Source: Acidovorax facilis (lineage in GTDB: Bacteria > Pseudomonadota > Gammaproteobacteria > Burkholderiales > Burkholderiaceae_C). Taken from it: DNA of 64,000 nt. Positions 40,561-50,800 of this stretch are shown here, piece after piece (position 1 is the first letter of the stretch; every line of letters begins with the position of its first letter). The stretch lies in assembly GCF_023913775.1 (NCBI RefSeq), contig NZ_JAMXAX010000011.1, forward strand, positions 1 to 64,000, given 5' to 3'. The notes beneath the pieces were generated by a model that saw only the letters and a list, made by a program, of their open reading frames with translations, was not told the DNA's origin and ran no database searches. The position numbers and the translations under genes were made by a program.

Positions 40561-41403
40561 ATGACCGCTTTGCGTACCTTGTCCCTGTTGTGCCTGAGTG
40601 TTGCGCTGGGCGCGTGCAGCCAGATCGATACCGGCAATGTGGGTGTGGAGCGCACGCTGGGCAAGGTGGGGCAGGAGGCCCTGCCGCCGGGGCTTTACTT
40701 CACGCTGTTCAAGACGGTGGATGAATTCACGGCTAAAGAGGTGAGCTTTTCGCTGGAGAACCTCACCCCCAAGAGCCGTGACAACCTGACCATGCAGGAC
40801 GTGGACATCGACATCTATTTCAAGACCACGCCGGCCTCCATCCCTACGCTGTTCGTCAAATACCAGGGCGATGTGGTGCAGCACAGACAAGTGGTCAAAG
40901 ACGGCACGGCGGACCTGCTGGTGGCCTACAGCCGCGTGCAACGCGAAGCCCGTGAAGCCATCTACAAGGCCATTGCGCAGATGGATGCGACCACCATGCA
41001 CACCAAGCGCGCCGAGCTGGCAGAAAGCGTGCGCACCACCTTGCAGGCCGAGCTGGACGCCACGGACAAAGGCGCTTTCACTGTCACCGCCGTGAATGTT
41101 CGCAACATGCTGACGGACAAGGCCATCGAATCCGCCATCCGCCAGCGTGCCGAGACGGACCAGGCGATCGAGAAAAAGCGCAAGGAGATCGACCTGGCCA
41201 AGGCCGAGGCAGAGCGCCTGATCGTGCAGGCCGAAGGCGAGGCACGGGCCAACCAGATCATCAGCGCATCGCTCACGCCCGCGCTCAAGGAAATCCGGCT
41301 GGCCGAGATCCAGCGCGACACCGCCCTGGCCATTGCCAGCAAGCAGGGCAACACGGTGCTGATGGGCGGCGGCGCTGCACCACTGGTCAGCGTGGGCCGG
41401 TGA
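40561..41403 (+). CDS. SPFH/prohibitin-domain lipoprotein
   Basis: A 280-aa protein. Residues 1-18 are a lipoprotein signal with lipobox LGAC and Cys19. The SPFH (band 7) domain follows (~25-185), and a long charged coiled coil (~190-245, RAETDQAIEKKRKEIDLAKAEAERLIVQAEGEA) drives oligomerisation as in prohibitins and HflK/HflC. Prohibitin-like proteins usually have a transmembrane anchor, so the lipobox is notable. Likely a periplasm-facing membrane scaffold; partner unknown. A -10-like TACAAT lies ~90 bp upstream. Confidence 0.82.
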   Translation: MTALRTLSLLCLSVALGACSQIDTGNVGVERTLGKVGQEALPPGLYFTLFKTVDEFTAKEVSFSLENLTPKSRDNLTMQDVDIDIYFKTTPASIPTLFVKYQGDVVQHRQVVKDGTADLLVAYSRVQREAREAIYKAIAQMDATTMHTKRAELAESVRTTLQAELDATDKGAFTVTAVNVRNMLTDKAIESAIRQRAETDQAIEKKRKEIDLAKAEAERLIVQAEGEARANQIISASLTPALKEIRLAEIQRDTALAIASKQGNTVLMGGGAAPLVSVGR

Positions 41404-41436
41404 ATCAGGGCGCCAAGCAGTGCCACTGTGGGTTGA

Positions 41437-41493
41437 TTTGCTATTGAAATAATAGCTAATAGCGCTTACCAATCAAGCGCTGGAGGCTAAAAA
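41437..41493 (-). repeat. Interspersed repeat, copy 9
   Basis: Reverse-oriented copy between the convergent SPFH gene and metY: TTTGCTATTGAAATAATAGC, TAATAGCGCTTACC, ATCAAGCGCTGGAGGCTAA. Close to consensus. Confidence 0.8.
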
Positions 41494-41506
41494 CACTTGA
41501 AATTTT

Positions 41507-41539
41507 GAGTGGCCACGCGCCTTCAGGGCATGGCCACTC
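41507..41539. terminator. Hairpin between convergent SPFH gene and metY
   Basis: Perfect 9-bp inverted repeat GAGTGGCCA / TGGCCACTC around a smaller GCC-TTCAG-GGC hairpin, five bases from the metY stop. No T-run follows on either strand, so intrinsic termination is uncertain. Confidence 0.4.
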
Positions 41540-41544
41540 GCAGT

Positions 41545-42828
41545 TCACACCTTGTCGAGCGCCTGGGCCAGGTCGGCCTGCAGGTCGTTGATGTGCTCGA
41601 TGCCCACCGACAAGCGCACCATGCCCTCGCTCACGCCGGCCTTGGCCAGCTCCTCGGGGTTGAGCTGGCGGTGGGTGGTTGATGCGGGGTGCGTGGCGAG
41701 GGACTTCGCATCGCCGATGTTGACCAGGCGTGTGAAGAGTTGCAGCGCATCCAGAAAACGTGCACCGGCCGCACGTGGGTCGGCGTCGCTGTTCTTCACG
41801 CCAAAGCTCAAAATGCCCGAGGCCTTGCCGCCTGACTGGCGCTGCACCAGCGCGTGGTCCGGGTGGTCGGGCAGACCGGCGTAGCGCACCCATTCCACCT
41901 TGGGATGGCTTTGCAGGTACTTGGCAATGGCCAGCGTGTTGTCGCAGATGCGGTCCATGCGCAGCGCCAGGGTTTCGATGCCTTGCAGGATCAGGAAGGC
42001 ATTGAGCGGCGCCAGCGCCGCGCCGGTATTGCGCAGCGGCACCACGCGCGCCCGGCCGATAAAGGCAGCCGGGCCCAGGGCCTCGGTGTAGACCACGCCG
42101 TGGTAGCTCACATCGGGCTCGTTCAGGCGCGGGAAGCGGGCCTTGTGCTCGGCCCACGGGAACTTGCCGCTGTCCACAATCGCGCCGCCCACGCTGTTGC
42201 CGTGGCCGCCCAGGTACTTGGTGAGCGAGTGCACCACGATGTCGGCGCCATGCTCGATGGGGCGCAGCAGGTAGGGGCTGGGCACCGTGTTGTCCACGAT
42301 CAGCGGCACGCCGTGGTCGTGCGCCACCTTGGCCAGCGCGGCGATGTCGGTCACGTTGCCCAGCGGGTTGCCGATGGACTCGATGAAGATGGCCTTGGTG
42401 CGCGCGTCGATGTGCTGCGCAAAGCTGGCCGGGTCACGCGGGTCGGCAAAGCGCGTGGTGATGCCTTGCTGCGGCAGCGTGTGGGCAAACAGGTTGTAGG
42501 TTCCGCCGTAGAGCGTGCTGGCCGACACGATGTTGTCGCCCGCCTCGGCAATGGTCTGGATGGCATAGGTGATGGCTGCCATGCCCGAGGCCACGGCCAG
42601 CGCGGCAATGCCGCCTTCGAGCGCTGCGACGCGCTTTTCGAGCACGTCGGTGGTGGGGTTCATGATGCGGGTGTAGATGTTGCCCGGCACCTTCAGGTCG
42701 AACAGGTCCGCGCCGTGCTGGGCGCTGTCAAACGCGTAGGCCACTGTCTGGTAGATGGGCACGGCCACGGCCTTGGTGGTGGGGTCGGGGCTGTAGCCAG
42801 CGTGGACGGCCAGGGTTTCGATTTGCAT
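41545..42828 (-). CDS. metY: O-acetylhomoserine (thiol)-lyase / sulfhydrylase
   Basis: A 427-aa PLP enzyme of the Cys/Met metabolism family that makes homocysteine from O-acetylhomoserine and sulfide. The PLP lysine lies in [18 protein letters not shown] (~205-222); [22 protein letters not shown] (split at ~60-82) and the ~427-aa length favour MetY over the ~390-aa MetB/MetZ. ATG 42828 ([15 protein letters not shown]) has GAAAGAGA upstream. No SAM riboswitch could be recognised in the leader. Confidence 0.93.
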   Translation of the reverse strand: MQIETLAVHAGYSPDPTTKAVAVPIYQTVAYAFDSAQHGADLFDLKVPGNIYTRIMNPTTDVLEKRVAALEGGIAALAVASGMAAITYAIQTIAEAGDNIVSASTLYGGTYNLFAHTLPQQGITTRFADPRDPASFAQHIDARTKAIFIESIGNPLGNVTDIAALAKVAHDHGVPLIVDNTVPSPYLLRPIEHGADIVVHSLTKYLGGHGNSVGGAIVDSGKFPWAEHKARFPRLNEPDVSYHGVVYTEALGPAAFIGRARVVPLRNTGAALAPLNAFLILQGIETLALRMDRICDNTLAIAKYLQSHPKVEWVRYAGLPDHPDHALVQRQSGGKASGILSFGVKNSDADPRAAGARFLDALQLFTRLVNIGDAKSLATHPASTTHRQLNPEELAKAGVSEGMVRLSVGIEHINDLQADLAQALDKV

Positions 42829-43272
42829 GGGTGCTGTCTCTTTCGTTGGTTGGAAGGGAGGGGTACATCGGGGGCAGTGTTCGCTCAATGAGCTTGCTGG
42901 TTCGACAGCGCGGGCCATTCTGGCACCAGCGGCGCGCCAAGTCATCGAATCGTTGGCTATGTGCTTATGGCTTTCGGCCTCTCTGCGTGAGCAGGTTTAG
43001 GGCCGCTGAATCTGGGGGCGGGTGGCGGAGCAAGCGCTCCCAGGCGGTTTGTGAAGCACGTCGGTATGCAGACTGGTCGTGCTTTTGTGCTCTGCAACAA
43101 ACATCACATTTCCACACATTTATAAAACAAATCGGTAACTATGATCCGCTTGCCTTTGCCTATCGAGTAGAGGCATCGCTCATCGTTCGCGCAAGAAATC
43201 TGCGGTGGCCACAGACCAACCCAATTTCGACTCCCTGCGCACGGTGCACAGATAAAACGAGAGAGGGTCTCC
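42829..43272. other. 444-bp divergent gap between metY and the large surface-protein gene
   Basis: No gene or repeat copy is supported here. An AT-rich patch at ~43095-43150 contains TATAAA (43121-43126) and may hold the promoter of the surface-protein operon, but no good -35 pairs with it. GAGAGAGGG just before 43273 is the ribosome site of the large gene. I also looked for SAM-II-type features for metY and saw none. Confidence 0.4.
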
Positions 43273-46200
43273 ATGCGTGTCGCGGCTGCCAGCCGCGCAA
43301 CCACTGCGTTTTCGCAGTGGTTGTGCTGTGCTTTTGTCTTTTTGTTTTCTTGTTCTGTGTGGGCCAGCGACGCTGCTGGCGTGTCGTGGCTGCAGGCCCA
43401 AGTTCAGGCCAATGGCAGCCTTGCTCAGGAGGGGACATCCATAGCATGGCCCTTGCAAAGCCGGTCTGAAACAGCCACAACACTCAAAGCGCTGGCAGGG
43501 TCGGTTGCGCCGCAGTTGCTGGATGCTATCGAGTCCGCAAGCGATAACACTGTGGAGGTATTGGCCAGGAAGGCCCTGGCCAAGCAGTTGTCCGCTGTTT
43601 CGACCGCCCATCTGGCTGCGCTGGTGCTCCACCAGAACCCCGACGGCGGGTTTGGTGCTGCGAAAGGCTACGCCAGCAATGCGCAAGACACTGCATGGGC
43701 GCTGTCGGCACTGACTGCTTCGGCGAGCGTCTATGGTGGCCAGGCGGGCCAGGCTGTGACTTGGCTCCTTGGCGCGCAGCAATCGGGTGGGCAATGGAGC
43801 CTGGCGCCTGATGGCGATGCCCTCATCCCCACAGCACTGGCGATTCAGGCGCTTCAGCCTTACCGACAGACTTCTGCCGTCGCCTCGGCACTCAGCAAAG
43901 CCCGCTCCTGGATGCTGGCCGAGCGCAACGGTGCGACCGCCTGGGGCAGTTCTGTGCGCAGTGCACATGCGCTGATCGCGGTGCTGCCCGGCATGACCAA
44001 CGCTGCCACCGTGCAGGTTGCTGTGGACGCGCTGCGAGCATCTCAGCGCCCTGACGGAAGCTGGGATGCAGACCTTTACACCACAGCCCTGGCCCTGCGC
44101 GCTTCCGTGGCTGCAAGCCAGCCTGTGACGGACCCTGACTTGGCCAGTCTCCGAGGGGCTTTGGTCAGTGACGCTACGGGCCTGCCATTGGCGGGGGTGC
44201 AAGTGCGTCTGACCAGCAGCGCCCTATCCAGCATCACTGATGCCCAGGGGCGTTTCGAGTTTCTGCAATTGGCGGCTGGAACCCACAAGTTGGCTGTTGA
44301 TGCTACCGGCTTCCTTTCGCTCTCTGCAGACCTCGGGTTGCTCAAGGGCCAGCAGCTGGATCTGGGCACCATCCGCCTCAAGGCGCTCACCGTGGGCAAC
44401 GGGAGCACAGTCACCATTGCAGGTGTTGCCAAGTTCACCAATGACGGGGTGAGTTACCAAAACGCTACGAACGCCACCATTTCGGTCGGCAACTGGACCA
44501 CGCAGACCAACGCCAGTGGGGAGTACCTCCTGGAGGGTGTTGCGCCAGGTGCGGTGGACATCAAGGCAAGTTATTCGTCCTATCAAGCTGTGGAAGTCAG
44601 TTTCAGTGGCGTGGCGGGGCAACAGGTCCGTTTCGACCCTGTCTTCCGTCGCAGCACGGCGCAAAGCACGCTGAAGGTGGTTGTCACCAGCCAGGGAACA
44701 GGCGCAGCGATTGCCATGGCCAGCGTGTCACTCAATGGCTTGGTTCGCAACACCAATGCCAAAGGCGAAGCCGCTTTTGATGCTGGTGTGATAGCGGGCG
44801 ACAACACCGTCACGGTGTCTGCCAGTGGGTTTGATACCCGCATCCTCACCATGAACGTGCAAGGCCATCACACCATCACGCTGCCTGTGACGTTGACAGC
44901 GCAAAGCACGCCCCCCAGTCAAACGCTGCTGCAAGGCATCGTGTCGGATGCCGCCACACGGCTGCCCCTGCAAGGTGTCACTGTGGCCGTGGATGGAACA
45001 GGCCGCACAGCCACCACAGATGCTACCGGGCGCTACTCCATTGGCGGTGTGCCGGACATCGCTGGCTCGCGCACCGTGTCCATGCAGAAGACGGGCTATC
45101 AGCGGTTCGAGCAAGCCATCACGCTGGTGCAAAACGGTACGCACCAGTTTGACGTGCCATTGCATCCCAGCGTCGATCCTCAGCAACCCATTTCTGTCCA
45201 GGCCACCGTTGCGGATAAAGCCACCCTCCAGCCCATTGCGGGTGCAACGCTCACCCTTTCGGGCAGCAACCCGCATGTAGTCCAGACCAATGCGCAAGGT
45301 GTGGCGGAAATTTCCGGCTTGAATGCGGGAGCCACGCAGGTGCAGGTGTCTGCGCAAGGCTATGACAACGTGGCTTTTGCCGTGGATCTGGTTGCGGGCA
45401 CACGCTATGTGCTGCCAGTGGAACTCACACCGAAGGTGCTAGGACAGGACCGTATCCACGGAGTGGTGCTGGATGCCCAGAGCCAACGCCCGCTGGCCGG
45501 GGCCAAGGTGGTTCTGGCTGGCGTCAGCTTGCTGGAGACCACATCAGGCGCCGATGGTCGATATGAGTTTGCCAACATCACCCCAGGCCGCTGGAACCTG
45601 GCCGCAAACGCTCCAGGCTATCAAGGCAGCAGTAGTGGGTTTGACATAGCCACGAGCACCGTCATCAACCTGCCGCTGAGGCCAGATTTGGGCCTGGATG
45701 CCAACAACACGCTGCGCGCTGTGGCAGTGGGGCATCCAAACTATCCGACGACTTCGGCGGGACCTGTGGGTTATCTCTTCATCTTTGGTGAACAGGGCAC
45801 CACAGGCCAGGTTCTGAGTAACGACGGCGCAATCAACTACAGCTTTGTCATCGGCGCCAGTGGCGTGGCAGAACTCATGGTGCCCAACGACCAGTTTCTG
45901 CACGAAGCGGGCAAGGTGGTGGACAAAGCCTTGCAGGTGTATGCCAGCAAAGGTGTCAGCGCGTATTTCTTGAACCGCGAGATGTACACCACGGACATGT
46001 CGTATCTGCTTGATGCCACGGCTTTGGGGCAGGAGTACCGCATCGTCGATTGGAACTACGCTTACAGCGTGATCCAGTTTTCGCTGACGGCGGTGGAGGA
46101 CGGCACGATAGCCACCATCACGCCAGCCAGCAGCCTAACGACGGGTCAACCTGCCAATGTGCCTTTTGACGTGACCCTGCAAAAAGGCCAGTCTGTGATT

Positions 46201-47847
46201 TACACCGCCTACTCCGGTAATGAAATCACGGGCACCCACATACAGACCAACAAACCCGTGGCCGTCTTCGCAGGAGGGCAATGCGCCAACGTGCCTGTCA
46301 ACGCCGGGTACTGTGACCATTTGTTCACCCAGTTGCCACCGGTGAAATACTGGTCTGCGGAATACGTGGCGCCCAAAACTGCCAACACGGGCGCTGCGGG
46401 CAACCTTGTCCGCATTGTGGCCAACACCGCTGCTACCCAAGTGCGGGTGAATGGAGCCCTGGTGGCCACTCTCAACGCTGGGGAGTTTCATCAGGTGACT
46501 GATGCAGAGAGCCTCCACATCGTTGCCTCTGCGCCCGTGCTGGTGGGGCAGTTCCTGAAGGGGTCCACGATCACCACCGGAGGGGTGCTGGGTGACCCCG
46601 CATTCACTTATGTGGGCGGCATCGACCAGACCCTCTCTGACTACGTTTTCACGGCGCCGACCAATCTGTCGCCTTACAAAGAAAACTACCTGAACGTAGC
46701 GATTCCGACCTCTGCGCTGAACACCCTCCAGCTCAACGGTGTTGCGGTGAACGTTTCGGGCTTCACGCCCTTGGGTACCAGTGGCTACAGCGTGGGCCAT
46801 GTCGCGATCCCCACCGGCCCCGGGCGCATCAAGGCAGCCAAGCCGTTTCTGGCCACCATCGCAGGTTTCAGCCAGGACGACAGCTATCTGACCATCATCG
46901 GTGCCAAGTACTCGGCGGGTGCATCACCCGACGATATCGTGGCGCGTGTCAGTGCCAGCACCGACAAGCCTTCATACCCTGCAGACGCAGCAGTAGAGTT
47001 GGGAGCCTCAGTGCTCAACCTTGGCACGACACCAGCAGCGTTGTCGCTGGTGCTGCGCATCAACGACGCCACTGGGGTGGAGGTTGCCCGATTTGCGGCG
47101 CACGACCTGGGTGCAGTGGCTGCGGGCGCAACGGTGCCCCATGCACAGCCCTGGAATACCGCGCGCTACCCCGCTGGTACCTACACGCTGGTTGCCACGC
47201 TCCTGAACGCCCAGAGTGAGGTGGTGGATGTGGGCAGCACCCTGTTCACCATCATTGCCGACGCCGCGCAAGGCGCTGGCAAGGCCGCACTGACCGTGGC
47301 AGTGGACAGGGCCGAATACGCACCCAACGACCGCGTGCGCATTAGCAACCTGGCCCGCAACCTCACGGTGAATGCGCCGGTGGACAACGCACGTGTACGC
47401 ATCACCGTGCGCAACCCGCAGAACGCTGTGGTCTACACCCACGTCCACGTGCTGGGCCAGTTGCAGGCCAACGGCCTTCGGTCCACAGACACCCAACAAA
47501 CGCTCAAGACGGCGATGGAGGGCACCTACACGGTAGAGGCCGTACTCATCGGCAGCGGCAACAACCTCAAGGCCGCAACCACGCCGCCCACAAGCCAGGC
47601 CAAGGCCTATGACGTAGATGTGAGCCTGGCAACGGCCACCGCCACCTTTGTGGTGCGGGCCAACGCACCAGGCGGGCCCGGCACCCCTGGCGGCCCCGGC
47701 ACGCCTGGCGTGGCCAACCCCATTCCTGTCAATCAGCCTTGGTTCCTGTGGCTCATTGGCGTGCTGCTGGCGGCCGCAGCTGCGCAGCCCCTGCTGGCTG
47801 GCGCCCGCCCATCCAGCCAGGCGCGCCAGCGCGGAGGTCTGCAATGA
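43273..47847 (+). CDS. Giant exported multidomain protein: cyclase-like toroid, six beta domains, IgGFc-binding-type domain
   Basis: A 1524-aa protein. Order: signal peptide (~1-31, ending VWAS); an alpha/alpha toroid like prenyltransferase/squalene-cyclase repeats (~35-285) with QNPDGGFG, QQSGGQW and QRPDGSWD motifs; six carboxypeptidase-regulatory-like beta domains (~293-790) with TxxxGRYxF-type cores; an IgGFc-binding-type domain (~830-1240) with THIQTNKPVAVFAGGQCANV and YCDHLFTQLPP; Ig-like strands (~1250-1450); a PGGPGTPG linker; and a C-terminal hydrophobic helix after NPIPVNQPW with a basic tail, like a surface-sorting signal. No thioester or obvious enzyme motif. Start ATG has GAGAGAGGG upstream; overlaps the next gene by 4 bases. 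Likely a cell-surface adhesin or scaffold; specific role unknown. Confidence 0.85.
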   Translation: MRVAAASRATTAFSQWLCCAFVFLFSCSVWASDAAGVSWLQAQVQANGSLAQEGTSIAWPLQSRSETATTLKALAGSVAPQLLDAIESASDNTVEVLARKALAKQLSAVSTAHLAALVLHQNPDGGFGAAKGYASNAQDTAWALSALTASASVYGGQAGQAVTWLLGAQQSGGQWSLAPDGDALIPTALAIQALQPYRQTSAVASALSKARSWMLAERNGATAWGSSVRSAHALIAVLPGMTNAATVQVAVDALRASQRPDGSWDADLYTTALALRASVAASQPVTDPDLASLRGALVSDATGLPLAGVQVRLTSSALSSITDAQGRFEFLQLAAGTHKLAVDATGFLSLSADLGLLKGQQLDLGTIRLKALTVGNGSTVTIAGVAKFTNDGVSYQNATNATISVGNWTTQTNASGEYLLEGVAPGAVDIKASYSSYQAVEVSFSGVAGQQVRFDPVFRRSTAQSTLKVVVTSQGTGAAIAMASVSLNGLVRNTNAKGEAAFDAGVIAGDNTVTVSASGFDTRILTMNVQGHHTITLPVTLTAQSTPPSQTLLQGIVSDAATRLPLQGVTVAVDGTGRTATTDATGRYSIGGVPDIAGSRTVSMQKTGYQRFEQAITLVQNGTHQFDVPLHPSVDPQQPISVQATVADKATLQPIAGATLTLSGSNPHVVQTNAQGVAEISGLNAGATQVQVSAQGYDNVAFAVDLVAGTRYVLPVELTPKVLGQDRIHGVVLDAQSQRPLAGAKVVLAGVSLLETTSGADGRYEFANITPGRWNLAANAPGYQGSSSGFDIATSTVINLPLRPDLGLDANNTLRAVAVGHPNYPTTSAGPVGYLFIFGEQGTTGQVLSNDGAINYSFVIGASGVAELMVPNDQFLHEAGKVVDKALQVYASKGVSAYFLNREMYTTDMSYLLDATALGQEYRIVDWNYAYSVIQFSLTAVEDGTIATITPASSLTTGQPANVPFDVTLQKGQSVIYTAYSGNEITGTHIQTNKPVAVFAGGQCANVPVNAGYCDHLFTQLPPVKYWSAEYVAPKTANTGAAGNLVRIVANTAATQVRVNGALVATLNAGEFHQVTDAESLHIVASAPVLVGQFLKGSTITTGGVLGDPAFTYVGGIDQTLSDYVFTAPTNLSPYKENYLNVAIPTSALNTLQLNGVAVNVSGFTPLGTSGYSVGHVAIPTGPGRIKAAKPFLATIAGFSQDDSYLTIIGAKYSAGASPDDIVARVSASTDKPSYPADAAVELGASVLNLGTTPAALSLVLRINDATGVEVARFAAHDLGAVAAGATVPHAQPWNTARYPAGTYTLVATLLNAQSEVVDVGSTLFTIIADAAQGAGKAALTVAVDRAEYAPNDRVRISNLARNLTVNAPVDNARVRITVRNPQNAVVYTHVHVLGQLQANGLRSTDTQQTLKTAMEGTYTVEAVLIGSGNNLKAATTPPTSQAKAYDVDVSLATATATFVVRANAPGGPGTPGGPGTPGVANPIPVNQPWFLWLIGVLLAAAAAQPLLAGARPSSQARQRGGLQ

Positions 47848-50800
47848 AGTCGTTGCAACACCCCGCTGTCACCGCGATCACCCCCCATTTGAGAGAGAAA
47901 GTCCCCATGCGCCCATCGCAGGCCCCCGAGCACGAGCACGCCCGCAGCCAACCCACTCAGCCAACCCTGCAGCACCGCCCGGTCGGCTGGTTCAAGCGTG
48001 CGGTCGTGTGGCTGCTCACCGCCTCGGTGCTCAACACCGTTGGGCTGCCGCTGGTGCACGCGCAAATGGCGCAGCGCAACCAGCTGGCGGCCCAGCAGCG
48101 CATGAAAAGCGGAGCGCCCTCCGAGCAATATGCCGACACCCTGGAGCAGTTGGTCAACGCACTGAACCCTGAATCCGGCCCCTCCGGCGTTGCGCCCAGT
48201 TTTTCCGACGTAGCGTCCAGCCTGCCCGGTGTGCAAACCCTGGACCGCCAGGCCCAGGCGCTGCAGCAAGAATGGCAAACCCTGCGCAACACCTGGCACA
48301 CCGCAGGTGTGGAAGGCAGCGTGCTAGACCGCCAGCTCGCCCAGGAGGCCGTCTTTCGGGACAAACACGAGCAGCTGGTCAAGCGGATCGAGGCCGTGCA
48401 GGCCGGCGGCAGCGGCCAGGCCGCAGCCCTGCAGGTGCTCAAAGAGTTTGTGGACGCAGAAGCCCCCCGCAAAACCCACCTGCCCGTCAACCTGAACAAG
48501 CTGCCCTGGCTGGCAGAGCGTGCCCGCCCCCAAGCGCCCATCCAGGTGGATGCCTCCGAGGCAGACCAGCCAGCAGCTGCCGCCAAGGCCGCTACCCTGC
48601 AAAGCACCACCAAAGCCGCCAGCGCCCCCAGCGTTGCCGATCTGGCGCCCACTGTGGATGCCCCCCATACCGACGCCATCAAAAACCTGGCGCAAACCCT
48701 GGGCCACAACCCCCACAAGATCTACCAGTGGGTGCACGACAACATCTACTACGTGCCCACGCAAGGCAGCGTACAAGGCGCGCAAGACACGCTTGACAAA
48801 AAATCCGGCAACGCTGTTGACACCGCCAGCCTGCTTATTGCCCTGCTGCGCGCCAGCGGCATCCCCGCGCGGTACGTCACCGGCACTGTAGACATCCCCA
48901 CCGCCCAGGCCCTCAACTGGGTGGGCGGCGCGCAGACCGTAGACGCAGCCCAACAAATCTGGGGCCAAGGCGGGGTCAACAACGTCGCCCTGGTCTCGGG
49001 CGCACAAACCAAAGCCCTGCGCATCGAACACACCTGGGTCGAAGCCCTCATCCAATACCAGCCCGGCCGAGGTATCCGCCACACGCCCGGTCAAAGCACG
49101 CCCGACACCTGGGTGCCCCTGGACGGCAGCTACAAGCAATACACCTTCCAAGAAGGCATGGACCTTCAAAGCGCCGTACCCCTGGACGCCCAGGCCCTGC
49201 TGAATGCAGCCCAGCAAGGCGCAGAAACCAACCAGGCTGAAGGCTGGGTGAGAAACCTCAACACCACAGCCCTGCAAAGCCAGCTCAGCAACTACCAGGC
49301 CCGCCTTAAAACCTACATCGACAGCCAAAACGCCGGTAAGAGCACAGTAGGCGACGTCCTGGGCACCCGGCAAGCCACTATCGACCCCTTGCCCTACTTG
49401 GCAGGCACCTTGCCCTACAGCATCAAAACGCGCAGCCAAACCCACAGCGACCTGCCCGCCAGCAGCAAAGCGCAGTTCAAATACGAAATCTACGCAGACG
49501 CCCGCAGCGCCGCCTGGGGCGACAGCCCCCTGCTGAGCTGGCAAACCCCCACCGCCGCCATTGCCGGTAAAAAGATCACCCTCGCTTGGGTGGCAGCCAG
49601 CGCTGCCGACGAAGCCGCCATCGCAGCCCTCATCCCCAAGCCATCCCCCGGCCAACAGCTAGACCCCAGCCAACTGCCCAGAGGCCTGCCCAGCAGCATC
49701 AGCCTCAAGCCCCAAATCTCGGTAGACGGCACTGTGGTAGCCACCGGCCCCGGCATGCGTGCAGGCAGCGAACCCGTAGGTCAAGGCGGTTTTACCCGCT
49801 ATGGGCAACAAGACTGGGATGAAACCCAAGACCAGCTCATCGCAGGCCAGCAAACAGCCCTTGGCGTGAGCATCCAGGGCATCAGCCAAGCCCAACTGGA
49901 AGCGCTGAGAGCCCGGATGAAGGTGAACAAGCAGAAGCTTGAACAAGCGCAGGCCGCTCCTGAAGCGCAGCGGGCGGCCATCTTGCAAGGCATTACTGGC
50001 GAAAATTTGACGGGGGATCTGCTGACAGGAACGATGTGGAGTTACTTCGCCAGCCTGCAGAGCCACGGCGCCATCGCCAGCGCCCAGGCCCAAATGATCG
50101 ACCGGCCCGCCTTGAGCTACGGCCTGTTCCACGCCCAGGTAAGGCCGAACAAGCTGTATGGCATCGTGACCACGGGCATTACCTTCCAAGGGCTGAACAT
50201 GGACATCGGGCACCTGCGGCACACCCGGTGGGTCAAGAATGACGATCCCCAGGCGGCGATCAACGCCAAACCGGAACTCACCGCAAACGGCAAAACTGCA
50301 GCGCAAAACCGGTGGATTGCGTACAACAAGCTGCGGGGGCAATACAGCAGCGCTATGGAGCACGCGGTGCCCGAGCAGCTGTGGGTGGACAAAAGTCAAT
50401 GCCGGTACACGGATGAGCAAGGGCAAATCAGCAACCCCACGCTGGCGGAATGCGCGCAAGGGATCAGCGCAGTGAATGCCATTGCAATCGCCCAAGCTGC
50501 AGGCCAGCGCATCTACACCATCAACCAAAGCAACGCAGCTACTGCCTTGCCCAGACTGCCGCTTGGCGGCACAGTGGGACAGGAGATTACTTCGGCTGTC
50601 CAGGCAGGCAAGGAAGTGACATTCCATGAACGTGCGATTAACGCGCATGGATTTTCGGGGTACGGGTATGTGATAACGGACCCGGAAACGGGAGCTGGGG
50701 CCTACATGATCGAGGGCAGGGGTAATGGTGGGTGGATGGATTTGGTGAACTGGGTGAAAGATAATCCAGGGTGGTCCGCAATTGCTGCCTTGGTCTTGGG

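Noticed and set aside
39198-40664. Long minus-strand open frame antisense to egtB, and similar long antisense frames over ilvI, leuA, ilvC and purL
   Set aside because: These are shadows of GC-rich coding sequence: they lack ribosome sites, have Arg/His/Gln-biased composition, and no family motifs, while the plus-strand genes are clear.
42829-43000. SAM-responsive riboswitch upstream of metY
   Set aside because: MetY genes in some proteobacteria carry SAM-II elements, but I could not recognise the pseudoknot core or conserved loop here.
43273-44130. Alpha-2-macroglobulin or complement-like thioester domain in the 1524-aa protein
   Set aside because: The alpha/alpha toroid resembles such domains, but the GCGEQ-type thioester motif is absent; QW-like prenyltransferase/cyclase repeats fit better.
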